From Sphingorhabdus sp. EL138 (GTDB taxonomy: Bacteria; Pseudomonadota; Alphaproteobacteria; Sphingomonadales; Sphingomonadaceae): a stretch of DNA of 64,000 nt. The stretch covers positions 601,001 through 665,000 of the forward strand of contig NZ_OGVD01000001.1 of the NCBI RefSeq assembly GCF_900258045.1, written 5' to 3'. Shown here piece by piece: positions 53,377-61,674 of this stretch; within the stretch, counting starts at the first letter, position 1; every line of letters begins with the position of its first letter. The position numbers and the translations under genes are program-made. The notes under the pieces were generated by a model that worked only from the letters and a program-made list of their open reading frames with translations, was not told where the DNA came from and ran no database searches.

Positions 53377-55069
53377 GTCTTTCTATTTTTGAAGGTTCGG
53401 CAAGGCCGGTTTGCGTTTGTTGATCATCCTTGTCGCGATCCAGCGCCGGGCCGCGTTGCTTGGCGAGGGTCCAGATGTCATCTGCCATGCCGAGCAGATG
53501 CTGATCATGGGTGGCCATTATGACCGTGCCTTCGAAAGTACTGATCACCCGTCGTAATGCTGCAATGCCAAGTTCATCCAGATTCTGCTCTGGTTCGTCC
53601 AACAACAGCACCCTGGGATTGCAGACGAGAGCACGGGCGAGAATGATGCGGGCGCGTTCTCCCGCGCTCAAATTCGTGCCCTGCTCATGCACTGCACGTT
53701 CCGAATGCAACGCGGCATAGGGATTATCGATTGCTATTCCGGCTCTATATGCTGCCCGGCGAATATCTTCCGGTGAGGCTTTAACGCATCCATAGGCGAT
53801 ATTCGACCAAATGGTGCCGCGCATCAGCGGCATCAGACTGGATGCAATCGAGATCGTTCTACGCAATTCGCCGGTGCGGACTGACAATATGTCACGGCCA
53901 TCCAGCCGGATAGAGCCAGCGTCAGGATCAATGAGACGCTGGGCCAATCTCAACAAAGTTGTTTTGCCACTACCGCTAATGCCTTTGACAGCAATCACTG
54001 CCCCCGGGCTGGCTGTGGCGGAGAACTCCCGGATGACCGTACCCGAGGAAACATTATCAAAGCGCAGCTCGCCTTTGACATTCTGCAAGGGCTTGCGGCT
54101 GGAGGAAGGAAAAATGGCTGGACCCCGTTGAAAGATCGAACCGATCTTTTCACGCGCAACGCCCGCATCTTTCCAATATTCGAACAATCGCCCAAATCCG
54201 CTCAGCGCCGGGGTTGCAAGCGTCAAAATCCCGAAAGCCGCCACAATTTCTCCCATGGTCGCCGTTGCGCTATATATTGCAAAGGCACCTACTCCCATCG
54301 CCGCGACCAGTGTCAGACTGGTAACCAGATAGGCCAGAGCGCGGACAAGTCCGGTCGCAGATGCCCGAGCCACCATAGCGTTTTTCAGGCTCTTTGATTG
54401 CCGGCGGAGCTTCTTGCGCTCTGTACGCCGTTGTCCGAAGGCCTGGATCATCACCATGTTGCCTAGTTTCTCTGCGATATTGCTAGCGATATTGCCTCGG
54501 CGGCGGCGCGCCTCGCGAATGGTATGATCCACATGTTTGCCGGTCAGTAAAATGGATGCAGCGCCCACAAACATCACAACCAGAGAAACCAGTCCGATCA
54601 TCGGATTGATAACGGTTAGAAATGCCAGCGCGCCCACCAAAATCGTCATGGCAACTATGGCGCTTGCGATACCCATGCTGATCCATTGGCGCAGAGCCGT
54701 CAGATCATTCACAAAACGCAGCATCACTACTCCTTTGCGGAGCTCCTCGATGCCCTGGGCGGACATGCTGCTGATATGACTAAAAATTCGCATCCGCGTT
54801 TCGAAGACATAGTCCTGACCAAGTCTTTCCATATCGATGCGTTCGCGCCATTTCAGAGCGGCAATGACCAACGCCAGGGCCGCCATGATAGCTGCTGGTG
54901 CAACCAAAGTGGTCAGACCGGAAGCTGCATGTTGCATCGCATCAAATTGGAACTTCAATGCTAGACCAATGCCACCTATGGCCGCCGCCTGCGCGAAACC
55001 ATTCAGGACCAATATGGTCAGGATGGTTCCGCGATTGCGGTTAACTAGCTGCGGTAAACCGGCTGTCAT
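53333..55069 (-). CDS. ABC exporter, fused transmembrane and ATPase domains
   Basis: A 578-residue half-exporter. Five to six helices cover about residues 15-310, then the ATPase domain. Walker A is GISGSGKTTLLRLA, the signature LSAGERARIILARAL, Walker B VLLLDEPEQNLDE and H-loop MATHDQHLL. LSAGE replaces the usual LSGGQ, which is a tolerated variant. AGGGAATATTCCG precedes the ATG at 55069 and supports that start over 55132, so it overlaps the P-loop gene by 29 bases. It exports a peptide, lipid or small molecule out of the cytoplasm, presumably the compound the rest of the operon makes or senses. Homodimeric form is assumed. Confidence 0.88.
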   Translation of the reverse strand: MTAGLPQLVNRNRGTILTILVLNGFAQAAAIGGIGLALKFQFDAMQHAASGLTTLVAPAAIMAALALVIAALKWRERIDMERLGQDYVFETRMRIFSHISSMSAQGIEELRKGVVMLRFVNDLTALRQWISMGIASAIVAMTILVGALAFLTVINPMIGLVSLVVMFVGAASILLTGKHVDHTIREARRRRGNIASNIAEKLGNMVMIQAFGQRRTERKKLRRQSKSLKNAMVARASATGLVRALAYLVTSLTLVAAMGVGAFAIYSATATMGEIVAAFGILTLATPALSGFGRLFEYWKDAGVAREKIGSIFQRGPAIFPSSSRKPLQNVKGELRFDNVSSGTVIREFSATASPGAVIAVKGISGSGKTTLLRLAQRLIDPDAGSIRLDGRDILSVRTGELRRTISIASSLMPLMRGTIWSNIAYGCVKASPEDIRRAAYRAGIAIDNPYAALHSERAVHEQGTNLSAGERARIILARALVCNPRVLLLDEPEQNLDELGIAALRRVISTFEGTVIMATHDQHLLGMADDIWTLAKQRGPALDRDKDDQQTQTGLAEPSKIERHGYGLSRETNCKRR

Positions 55070-56171
55070 CGGAATATTCCCTTGCAAGTCCAAAGCCTTC
55101 GACGGTTTCCACGGAAACCGGCGTTTTCGCAATTCGGGCGGGTTTCATGATTGTACTCAGGACCTGCTCATTTTGTGCGAACTCACTCAGCGTCAGCGCC
55201 GGCAAACCGGTGGCCTTTGCGGCTTCTTTCGCGGCCAGATCAGAGGCCGTCAGAGCACCCGATATGGCGCTGGGTATCAAACCCAATGCCCGAATGTGCC
55301 GAACACCGGCCAGTGCACCCATGGGATCGCCGCTGGCGAACAACACACTGTCAACCATCGCTTGGAATCTCGGCGACTTCATCAGCAGATCAGTTTCGGT
55401 CTGGAACAGTCCATCGGCGATTTCGGCGATGATGATGTCACAGGTTTTGCTGGCCTCGGCGTAGAGCTTTTGTGCGATTGTTTCGAGCTGAGCCAGAGTA
55501 AGGCCAACCGTTGCGGCATGGCCAGCATCGGTGAAATCGATCGTAACCTTGGCACCGGAGTCCTTATAAAACCAAAGATCGCCGCCAGCGCCTGTGCCGG
55601 TTATCTTGATCGCACCCACTTTAAGGCCGGCCTGTTTTGCTGCTCTGATAATGGCGGCAACGGTGGTGGTCTTACCGGCGTTCATACCGGATCCAACCAC
55701 AAGCGCCATATGAGGTCGGACCGCACGCCCGACGGCTGCCTGTTCAAGCGCATAGTCCATCACGTTCATGGCACTGCCGTCGGCCCTGCACAGAATTCCG
55801 AGCGGCTCGATAGCAGTTGGTTTTTTGGTGCTGCTGTGCCGTGAAATCAAGCTGGCGGCTATGCCACCGGCAGCTACCAAAGAACAAGGTTCAACGCTGT
55901 CCGGCACGCGGCCTTCGAACTGATCCGTCGCATAGCGGTTTGAATAGGCGACAATGATCATATCGCCAGGAAACATCCGCGCGCGCCGACCATCTGGCTG
56001 CTCTATACGCTGGTGATGCCCAATCTTGCTCACCCGAGCAACGCAAAGATCTCCATTTCGCGGTTTCAGGTCGCTGCGATAGCCTTTGGCATCACTGATG
56101 CGAACATTCCTTGTAACAAAAGCCCGCTTGGCGGTCTTGAAATTCATACTCTCCATCGTCTTGATACTCAT
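55041..56171 (-). CDS. P-loop NTPase with N-terminal beta domain, DUF1611-like
   Basis: About 376 residues. An N-terminal beta-rich part (about 15-150) leads to the nucleotide domain with Walker A LVVGSGMNAGKTTT (about 157-170). AIKITGTGAGGDLWFYKDSGA and the Mg/switch-like IIIAEIADGLFQTET follow. The last phrase resembles the DUF1611/DgcN and MobB-like classes, in which a nucleotide domain acts on an amide or peptide-like substrate. Function is unknown. It is the first gene of the seven-gene operon, and 29 bases of its end overlap the ABC exporter. The ATG at 56171 is preferred (AAAGGG upstream); 56192 is the longest frame. Confidence 0.75.
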   Translation of the reverse strand: MSIKTMESMNFKTAKRAFVTRNVRISDAKGYRSDLKPRNGDLCVARVSKIGHHQRIEQPDGRRARMFPGDMIIVAYSNRYATDQFEGRVPDSVEPCSLVAAGGIAASLISRHSSTKKPTAIEPLGILCRADGSAMNVMDYALEQAAVGRAVRPHMALVVGSGMNAGKTTTVAAIIRAAKQAGLKVGAIKITGTGAGGDLWFYKDSGAKVTIDFTDAGHAATVGLTLAQLETIAQKLYAEASKTCDIIIAEIADGLFQTETDLLMKSPRFQAMVDSVLFASGDPMGALAGVRHIRALGLIPSAISGALTASDLAAKEAAKATGLPALTLSEFAQNEQVLSTIMKPARIAKTPVSVETVEGFGLAREYSDDSRFTAAS

Positions 56172-56300
56172 GATAAAAACCCTTTCAGTCATGCAATCCG
56201 CTTTGACCCTGATGAGATCGCCGCTCAGTAATTGCCCCGCCCCCTGATCTTCGAAAAGTGACAGCAGTGTAAACGGGAGAAGGCGGCTTTTAAGTGCCCC

Positions 56301-56327
56301 TTCACTCTGGTTTCATGGAATTTTCAC
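56301..56327. promoter_or_regulatory. Three 11-bp-spaced direct repeats upstream of the seven-gene operon
   Basis: TTCAC (56301), TTCAT (56312) and TTCAC (56323) recur with exactly 11-base spacing; read on the operon strand they are GTGAA, ATGAA, GTGAA. OmpR/PhoB-family dimers bind head-to-tail repeats with this spacing. The block is 130-156 bases upstream of the ATG at 56171, where an activator site fits. Binding by the 48901 regulator is inference. Confidence 0.6.
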
Positions 56328-56454
56328 GTTGATGACGGCAGGCTGAACCATTGCGTGAACGGCAAATGAACTGCTGATTTTTGTTAACTGGGCAGCAAGA
56401 ATCCGCAAACTGATCCTCGTTGTCGAATCATATGATCCGACTCGATACCGTCCG

Positions 56455-56784
56455 ATGAAATCGAACAGATTTGAAAATTCCAATCGCTCGACGATTAATA
56501 CCGCAGCGGCCTCTAGAGAGCCCGATCCAATTCTACTTCGATTAGTTGCTCATGCATTTGCAGCTCAGGGTTTTCTGGTTCGTCGAGAACCATCCCCCAT
56601 GATTTCGGAATACAACCAAAGGCACATTCAACAGCTAGCTCGCATAAGCTATCTGGCACCTGATATTATCTCGGCAATAGTTGATGGTACTCAGCCCGTC
56701 GATTTGACTGGTCGCAAGATCTTGCGCATTGGCAATGTTCCGCTCTGCTGGAAAGCACAGCGCCAGCTCCTCGGTTTCAACTAG
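56455..56784 (+). pseudogene. C-terminal part of a large serine-recombinase-family protein
   Basis: A 109-residue frame. ISYLAPDIISAIVDGTQPVDLTGRKILR and LCWKAQRQLLGF resemble the conserved C-terminus of sphingomonad recombinase-family proteins, where LARLAYLAPDI, IxxGRQP and a WxxQRxxLGF end occur. No catalytic serine domain precedes it. It may be a decayed recombinase or a short independent protein; the remnant explanation is preferred because recombination debris surrounds it. AT-richer sequence begins about here. Confidence 0.55.
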
Positions 56785-57154
56785 AGCGCAAAACCGCCTA
56801 AATCCAAATGTGCATCTGGTGCCAGCGTTTTGGGCCATCGAGATAAATGGGCTTTTGTGGCAGTGTTCGGCGCTGACAAATGGTCTCTCTTCGACAGTAT
56901 AAAGCGGGCCCTATCGCTAACCTGCGGAAATATGGCTACTATTCATGCGCACAAACGCAAAATCCGGAGACAATGAAAACTTGGGAAAAAAGTGGTGCGC
57001 GGTGCAGTCTGTCGAGAACGGGTCTCGGTTGGAGTTTGCCTATTATTGGGTGCCAATAACAGGGAATTTTCAGTTTTTTTGGACAGGACTACAACGAATC
57101 CTCGGTCAACCATTTAGAATATATGGTTTTTTGACCAAATCTCCCGATTGATAT
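56785..57154. other. Gap without a supported gene
   Basis: Short open frames on both strands (for example 56945-57151) show no homology and no ribosome site. One stray CAGGGAA word lies at 57060. The sequence is AT-rich and seems to be non-coding mobile-element debris. Confidence 0.5.
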
Positions 57155-57242
57155 CAGGGAATCGTTTTTCCAGTATCAGGGAAGTTTGTGCGCTTGATCA
57201 GGGTAATCGCAACCTTGAACAGGGATTTCAGATTCCCTGTTC
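57155..57242. repeat. Iteron-like CAGGGAA array with terminal inverted repeat
   Basis: CAGGGAA at 57155 and 57177, CAGGGTAA at 57199 and CAGGGAT at 57220 are spaced 22, 22 and 21 bases, two helical turns. The last unit is part of a perfect nine-base inverted repeat GAACAGGGA / TCCCTGTTC (57217-57225 and 57234-57242). Such spacing places protein-binding sites on one DNA face. No replication gene is nearby, and no published function is known to me. Confidence 0.65.
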
Positions 57243-57332
57243 GAGATACCTTCCTTCTAAGGTTTTCCAGCTAATGAGCAGTTTGGTAGTGAGGGAACGG
57301 TGACATTGTACCGATTTCCAAAAACTACTGTT

Positions 57333-57405
57333 AATGTTCGTTTTCGAGATAAAGCAGCCGCAGCGCCAATGTCCGCTAAGGGCGCAAAAACGGGCAGCGG
57401 ATTCG
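57333..57405. repeat. Degenerate dispersed GTCCGC repeat, copy G
   Basis: AATGTTCGTTTTCGAGATA at the start echoes the opening of copy B. AATGTCCGCTAAGGGCGCA lies further on and GCTGCGCCCAAT at the end. It is the most decayed family member in this window. Confidence 0.45.
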
Positions 57406-57523
57406 GGCTGCGCCCAATCGAATCTCCAACATATAAGTCGATTACTTGGAAATCGGCCATAGATCGAAACTTTTCTCACCCACTCTCGTCTAATTGTTTC
57501 TGCCTACAATTTTACGGACAAAT

Positions 57524-58387
57524 ATGGATCAAGAATCATATCACAAAAAACGTAAAAACGTTGCTCTAGCTGAAGGCCTTGTTTCTTTTGTTTCGATGGG
57601 CGCTGGGCCGCCCGCAGTCTTTATTCATGGGTTGATGCTTAACAATGCTGTTTGGCGACCGCTGATAAATAAATTAAGGTTTGTTCGAGAATGCTTCGCA
57701 CCAGATTTACTAGCGCACGGCCGAACCCAAGCGGCTGAGGGTCAAGACCTTTCTCTGGATAGTCAGGCGGAAATGATAGCAAATTTTTGCCGAACTTTGG
57801 GTCATGACAAAGTTGACATTATCGCGAGCGATTTTGGAGGTGCAGTTGCGCAATTATTCGTGATCAAATACCCCAAAATGGTACGGAGTATGAGTCTAAC
57901 GAACTGCGACGTGCATTATAATCTCGGGCCACCCGCAGACCTGCGGCGTATTATTCCATTAGCAAAAGATGGACAATTGGGAAATCTCATAGCGTCAATG
58001 ATGTCCAATATTGATCTGGCTCGCAGTCAGTTTCCCGGACGCGGCTTTCAAAATCCCGAAAATCTGAAACAGGAAGATATCGCAGAACTGCTTGAACCGT
58101 GTTTTGGAAGCGAGAATGGAAGAAAGCAATTCGAACGGTTTATTTTGTCCCTGTCCGAAGATGAACTGGCAAAATATGAACCGCAACTAAAGGAACTGAA
58201 GACTCCATCCTTGCTCGTTTGGGGAACTGAAGACAGTTACTTCGGGCTTCCCTGGGCTTTCTGGTTACGTGACACTTTAGGCGGGAGCGTGACGTTAGTG
58301 GAAATTGAACGAGGAGGCTTGTTCATACAAATGGAACGCACGCATGAGGTGAGCGAGGCCATAAATTTGTTTTGGGAAAAACAATAA
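57524..58387 (+). CDS. Alpha/beta-hydrolase-fold protein with Asp nucleophile and no catalytic His
   Basis: A 287-residue alpha/beta hydrolase related to haloalkane-dehalogenase-type proteins. AVFIHGLMLNNAVW is the oxyanion region. IIASDFGGAVAQ has Asp 103 at the nucleophile elbow, as in haloalkane and fluoroacetate dehalogenases. LVWGTEDSYFG gives the acid Asp 237. At the place of the catalytic His, usually GGHF, the sequence reads GGLFIQME (Leu 266). A His at 274 (ERTHEV) is displaced by eight residues. It may be an inactive binding protein or use another base. The ATG at 57524 (MDQES) is preferred over 57494. It overlaps nothing but is followed 17 bases later by a membrane protein gene with a strong GGAGG. 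Confidence 0.85.
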   Translation: MDQESYHKKRKNVALAEGLVSFVSMGAGPPAVFIHGLMLNNAVWRPLINKLRFVRECFAPDLLAHGRTQAAEGQDLSLDSQAEMIANFCRTLGHDKVDIIASDFGGAVAQLFVIKYPKMVRSMSLTNCDVHYNLGPPADLRRIIPLAKDGQLGNLIASMMSNIDLARSQFPGRGFQNPENLKQEDIAELLEPCFGSENGRKQFERFILSLSEDELAKYEPQLKELKTPSLLVWGTEDSYFGLPWAFWLRDTLGGSVTLVEIERGGLFIQMERTHEVSEAINLFWEKQ

Positions 58388-58404
58388 CTCAGGAGGAAAA
58401 TAAC

Positions 58405-58740
58405 ATGGAACTATACGCTCTTATTGTATTTGGAATTGCGGCGCTAGGTGGAATCTACATGGCGGTTAAAATACTTGGTGGAAATCTAGCGCCTTGGAGC
58501 GTCTCACTTCTGCATGCAGGATTGGGCGCAGGAGGATTGCTGTTATTGATCGCAGCCTATTTGCAAGGATCTCCAGGTATAGTAACGCCACTAGCAATAT
58601 TGGTTGCCGCGGCACTTGGTGGCTTTTTACTTGCCTCCTATCATCTACGCAAAGCATTGCCTCCTAAAGCCATAGTGGTGGTGCATGCTCTGGCAGCGGT
58701 TGCAGGCGTACTGACTCTAATACCTCTGGCTCTGGGCTGA
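58405..58740 (+). CDS. Small four-helix membrane protein
   Basis: A 111-residue inner-membrane protein with four hydrophobic segments (about residues 3-23, 38-58, 65-85 and 90-110). GGNLAPWSVSLLHAGLGAGGLLLL contains a His in the second helix, and ALPPKAIVVVHALAAVAGVL one in the fourth, possible haem or metal ligands. No family is recognised. AGGAGG lies nine bases before the ATG. It is co-transcribed with the Asp-nucleophile hydrolase and followed by a DUF2231 protein. Confidence 0.8.
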   Translation: MELYALIVFGIAALGGIYMAVKILGGNLAPWSVSLLHAGLGAGGLLLLIAAYLQGSPGIVTPLAILVAAALGGFLLASYHLRKALPPKAIVVVHALAAVAGVLTLIPLALG

Positions 58741-58748
58741 TCGAAAGG

Positions 58749-59207
58749 ATGATAAAATTGCACCCATTGCATCCAGCGCTGGCGCATTTCCCGATCGGCG
58801 CCCTTGGCATTGGTACTGGTTTAGATGTTACAGCCGGCTTAGATATTCACTCTGAAACCTTGTGGCCAATTTCAACGCTTTTGCTGGTGATTGGCATTGC
58901 AACAGCAGTTCTTACAATTGCGGCTGGGATATGGGATTTTGGGAAACTGCTCAAAACACAATCAACTCTGTTTGACAATATCGTTCGACATGCTGCCATT
59001 ATGATATGCAGCTGGTGTATATATATTTTTGCCGTCATATTGAGGTTTGAGGACGGAGAATTGGGTTTTCTTACGGGCCTACCGGTGGGGCTTTCGGTTG
59101 CAGGTTTGGCAACTTTGATGATCGGAGGTTGGTACGGGGGTGATTTAGTCTATGGGCACAGCGCCAACGTGAACAGAGGAATATGTGAAAATATAGATAC
59201 GCCTTAA
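58749..59207 (+). CDS. DUF2231-family membrane protein
   Basis: A 152-residue membrane protein. LHPLHPALAHFPIGALG at the N-terminus is the DUF2231 hallmark, with paired His that could bind haem or metal. Four to five hydrophobic helices follow. The family is common beside cytochrome and ferritin-like genes and is thought to be redox related, but no function is proven. The ATG at 58749 and a TTG at 58758 are both possible; AAGGATG sits just before the TTG. It is the third gene of the 57.5 kb operon. Confidence 0.85.
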   Translation: MIKLHPLHPALAHFPIGALGIGTGLDVTAGLDIHSETLWPISTLLLVIGIATAVLTIAAGIWDFGKLLKTQSTLFDNIVRHAAIMICSWCIYIFAVILRFEDGELGFLTGLPVGLSVAGLATLMIGGWYGGDLVYGHSANVNRGICENIDTP

Positions 59208-59316
59208 TAGAACCGGAATAAAAATAGAACCTATCACTTTGTTCTTAGGTCATATATTGGACGTAAAAAGACTAGGCAAAAACCCGGCCAATTTACCGCG
59301 TCGTTTTCGATGATTT

Positions 59317-59817
59317 TTAGTTATTGATCGAAATATCCTTGGAGACAAATGCATTAATAAGCTGGCCAGGAACCATAACTGCTGATTTACCGGTAATGAT
59401 ACCTGAAACCAGAAGAGCAGCAGCAGTGTTACCACGTCCTTCCTGACGATGCTTTCCGCGCAAAGCATATTCAGTCCCATCGACTGCAACTTTGTCAAAG
59501 GTGATTTCAAACTTTGCTGATTTGCCAAAAATACCTTTGCCCGTGCGCCATGTTACGGTTCCTTCAACAGGAGCGTTGAGCGGAATAACAGTCACGCCAT
59601 TGCTAGTGACGGCTTCGGCAACACGGAAATTCCGCTTCGTTCCTTCTTTCATCTTTTTGGAAGTAATTTCCTCGATTGGCGTAACAACTACGATTGTATC
59701 GGCCGGAATTACAATTGTTCCGATAGCTAAAGCCTTCAAGCTCTGCTGCGCTTGCGCGAACGATACCCCAGACATTGCGATTGATGATGCTGCGATTAGG
59801 TTTAAAAACTGTTTCAT
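59317..59817 (-). CDS. Secreted protein of unknown function
   Basis: A 166-residue protein with signal peptide MKQFLNLIAASSIAMSGVSFAQA. The mature part is beta-rich: IVIPADTIVVVTPIEEI, then VEGTVTWRTGKGIFGKSAKFEITFDKVAVDG. The end is a Gly/Ala-rich helix VSGIITGKSAVMVPGQLINAFV. The layout recalls small periplasmic domain proteins of no named family. AGAGGAAC precedes the ATG at 59817. It is minus-strand and 71 bases past the folE stop, possibly co-transcribed. Function is unknown. Confidence 0.72.
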   Translation of the reverse strand: MKQFLNLIAASSIAMSGVSFAQAQQSLKALAIGTIVIPADTIVVVTPIEEITSKKMKEGTKRNFRVAEAVTSNGVTVIPLNAPVEGTVTWRTGKGIFGKSAKFEITFDKVAVDGTEYALRGKHRQEGRGNTAAALLVSGIITGKSAVMVPGQLINAFVSKDISINN

Positions 59818-59888
59818 ATTGTTCCTCTTACTCTGCGTTTCATCGTTTGGACCTGCGCCCGAACACGATTTCATCAAAAGTGGATCTG

Positions 59889-60512
59889 TTATCCAACAAG
59901 TTGAAAGAACCGATTTTGCAGACCCGTATCGGTTTCAAAACAACCCGTGAACCGGCTGGTGATTGTGTCAACATCATGTTTGTGCACACCTCGTGTAGAC
60001 ATGCATTGATGTTCCGCAGAAATCATAACTGCGACTCCTTTGGGTTTGAGAACCGCATCGAGCGTATTTGCGATTTGGGTCGTTAGTTTTTCCTGAATCT
60101 GCAAACGCTTGGAATAAACTTCCACCAATCTCGCCAATTTTGAGATGCCAACAACTCTTGAGTCAGGCTGATAGGCAACATGTGCTGTGCCAATAATTGG
60201 TGCCATATGATGCTCACAGTAACTTTCCAGGCGAACACCGCGCAGAAGAACAAGGTCGTTATAACCTTCAACCTCTTCAAAAGTCTTCGACAGGATCTCG
60301 GCTGGATCCTGATTATAACCAGAAAACCATTCTTCAAATGCTTTTACCACTCGCGCTGGCGTCTCTAGCAAGCCTTCTCGGTCTGGATTATCGCCGGCCC
60401 AACGGATTAGCTGTCGAACAGACAGTTCAGCTTCTGCGCGGGACACATGGCTTTCATCATTCTCGTTACTGCTATAAATTTGCGCAGGTGTTTTTAGTGC
60501 GGTTGGCGCCAC
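59889..60512 (-). CDS. folE: GTP cyclohydrolase I
   Basis: A 207-residue FolE. Zinc ligands are Cys 99 and His 102 in SYCEHHMAPI and Cys 170 in AEHQCMSTRG. Catalytic and substrate residues, HSK-like motif VGISKLARLVEVYSKRLQIQEKLT, GVHKH and TTSRFTG, follow the family. It converts GTP to dihydroneopterin triphosphate, the first step of folate and tetrahydropterin synthesis. The start is a GTG at 60512 with GGAG seven bases before it. Placement beside cytochrome and ferritin-like genes is unusual; the gene may be a second copy or a stress-induced one, which the window cannot decide. Confidence 0.93.
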   Translation of the reverse strand: MAPTALKTPAQIYSSNENDESHVSRAEAELSVRQLIRWAGDNPDREGLLETPARVVKAFEEWFSGYNQDPAEILSKTFEEVEGYNDLVLLRGVRLESYCEHHMAPIIGTAHVAYQPDSRVVGISKLARLVEVYSKRLQIQEKLTTQIANTLDAVLKPKGVAVMISAEHQCMSTRGVHKHDVDTITSRFTGCFETDTGLQNRFFQLVG

Positions 60513-60568
60513 ATCAAGTCTCCATATTTACACGTTGGGTCTTCTTATTCGCTAGCTCAATCCAACTT

Positions 60569-61057
60569 CTATTTGGCCTTGCGAGACACTGATTTTAGAT
60601 ATGCAATAATGGCTGAACGTTCATCCGCTTTGGTCAGACGAAAACCCATTGATGTTCCCGGCGCAAGCTTCGATGGGTTTGCTAGCCAAGCGTCAAGGTT
60701 TTTAGCCGTCCAAGTCAGTTTGGATTTTTTGAGCGCATTGCTGTATCTGAATCCGGATACAGTTCCGGCTCGTTTACCGACAATATTTCTGTGACGCGGA
60801 CCTACCCTATTTTTATCCAGCGAGTGGCACGCACCGCATTTGGCCTGATATAGTTTCTTTCCAGCAGCGGCATGATTGGACGCCGCAGCCATGGTGACCG
60901 GCAATGCAAGAGAAGGGATGGAGGGAGCTATCTCTGCTACATTGCCGGCCACATGGCGGGTTTGCTGCTGGGATTGCGACCCGTTAGCCAGCAATATTCC
61001 GCCAATCACTGTTGTTGTCAGTCCAATGCCGACCCAGGTGCTTGCTTTGGTACCCAT
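60569..61057 (-). CDS. Class I c-type cytochrome, membrane anchored
   Basis: A 162-residue cytochrome c. An N-terminal hydrophobic segment (WVGIGLTTTVIGGILLANG) serves as anchor or signal. CGACHSLDKNRVGPRHRNIVG gives the heme site (Cys 74, Cys 77, His 78). GTSMGFRLTKADERSAIIAYLK supplies the axial Met at about 137. It carries electrons in the periplasm. The sequence resembles mitochondrial-type cytochrome c2/c556 relatives with WTAKNLDAWLANP. It lies downstream of the ferritin-like gene by 35 bases and may be part of its transcript. Confidence 0.9.
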   Translation of the reverse strand: MGTKASTWVGIGLTTTVIGGILLANGSQSQQQTRHVAGNVAEIAPSIPSLALPVTMAAASNHAAAGKKLYQAKCGACHSLDKNRVGPRHRNIVGKRAGTVSGFRYSNALKKSKLTWTAKNLDAWLANPSKLAPGTSMGFRLTKADERSAIIAYLKSVSRKAK

Positions 61058-61092
61058 AGTTACTATTCCAAATTGCGCTAAAGTTCTGAAAG

Positions 61093-61674
61093 CTAGCCAA
61101 ACATAAGAGGGGCTTTGGGGATTGATTCCCCCAACGCACTCGCAAGAATAGCAGCATGAAATGCTTCATCTCCGGCCATTTGCGCTGCCACTTGGTGGAA
61201 GTCATTCCCGAGTGACGGTATCAGTCCAAGATAGGCGTTCGCTGCACCGCGCTCGAGTTTTAATGCAAGACGCAAAACATCCTCTTGATTTTTTAAAGAA
61301 GCAACGCCGAGAGCCTCTACATAATGATCTTGAGATTGCTCCTCTGTTGCTGTTCCGCCAAGCTGCTCCACCGCTTTGATAAGTAGGTCACGGTGGCCTT
61401 TGTGATGGCCTTGGAACGTAACTCCAATTTCAACAACCGCAGGTTGCAGTAAACCGCTTGTGGCAGCTATTTGATATGCCGCTATTCCTTCATGCTCCAA
61501 CGCTATTGCTGCATTCAGTATTTCGACATCCTGGCTTGTAGCACCTGCGCTGGTCGGCGCTGCGGCATATGAGCAACCGCTGACGATCATGGCCAGTCCG
61601 GCAACGGATAGCGTCTTGCTAGCCCCGCCAATTAATGCACGGCGCGAGGGCATTGTAAGTTCACTTGCAGTCAT
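61093..61674 (-). CDS. Tat-exported ferritin-like domain protein
   Basis: A 193-residue protein. SRRALIGGASKTLSVAGLAMIVSGCS is a twin-arginine signal (about 11-36), with a Cys just after it that may be lipidated. The mature part is a four-helix ferritin-like domain: ALEHEGIAAYQIA, VTFQGHHKGHRDLL, ALKLERGAANAYLG and MAGDEAFHAAIL. The repeated E(x6)H-like pairs would build a di-iron centre. It is probably periplasmic and related to DUF4439/ferritin-like stress proteins. Its ATG overlaps the sigma factor stop by four bases, so it is translationally coupled and regulated with it. Confidence 0.85.
   Translation of the reverse strand: MTASELTMPSRRALIGGASKTLSVAGLAMIVSGCSYAAAPTSAGATSQDVEILNAAIALEHEGIAAYQIAATSGLLQPAVVEIGVTFQGHHKGHRDLLIKAVEQLGGTATEEQSQDHYVEALGVASLKNQEDVLRLALKLERGAANAYLGLIPSLGNDFHQVAAQMAGDEAFHAAILASALGESIPKAPLMFG

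Noticed and set aside
56945-57151. 68-residue open frame
   Set aside because: No homology, no ribosome site, low-complexity translation and position in debris.
57228-57479. 83-residue open frame on the minus strand
   Set aside because: It reads through repeat copy G and the iteron region; translation is composition noise.
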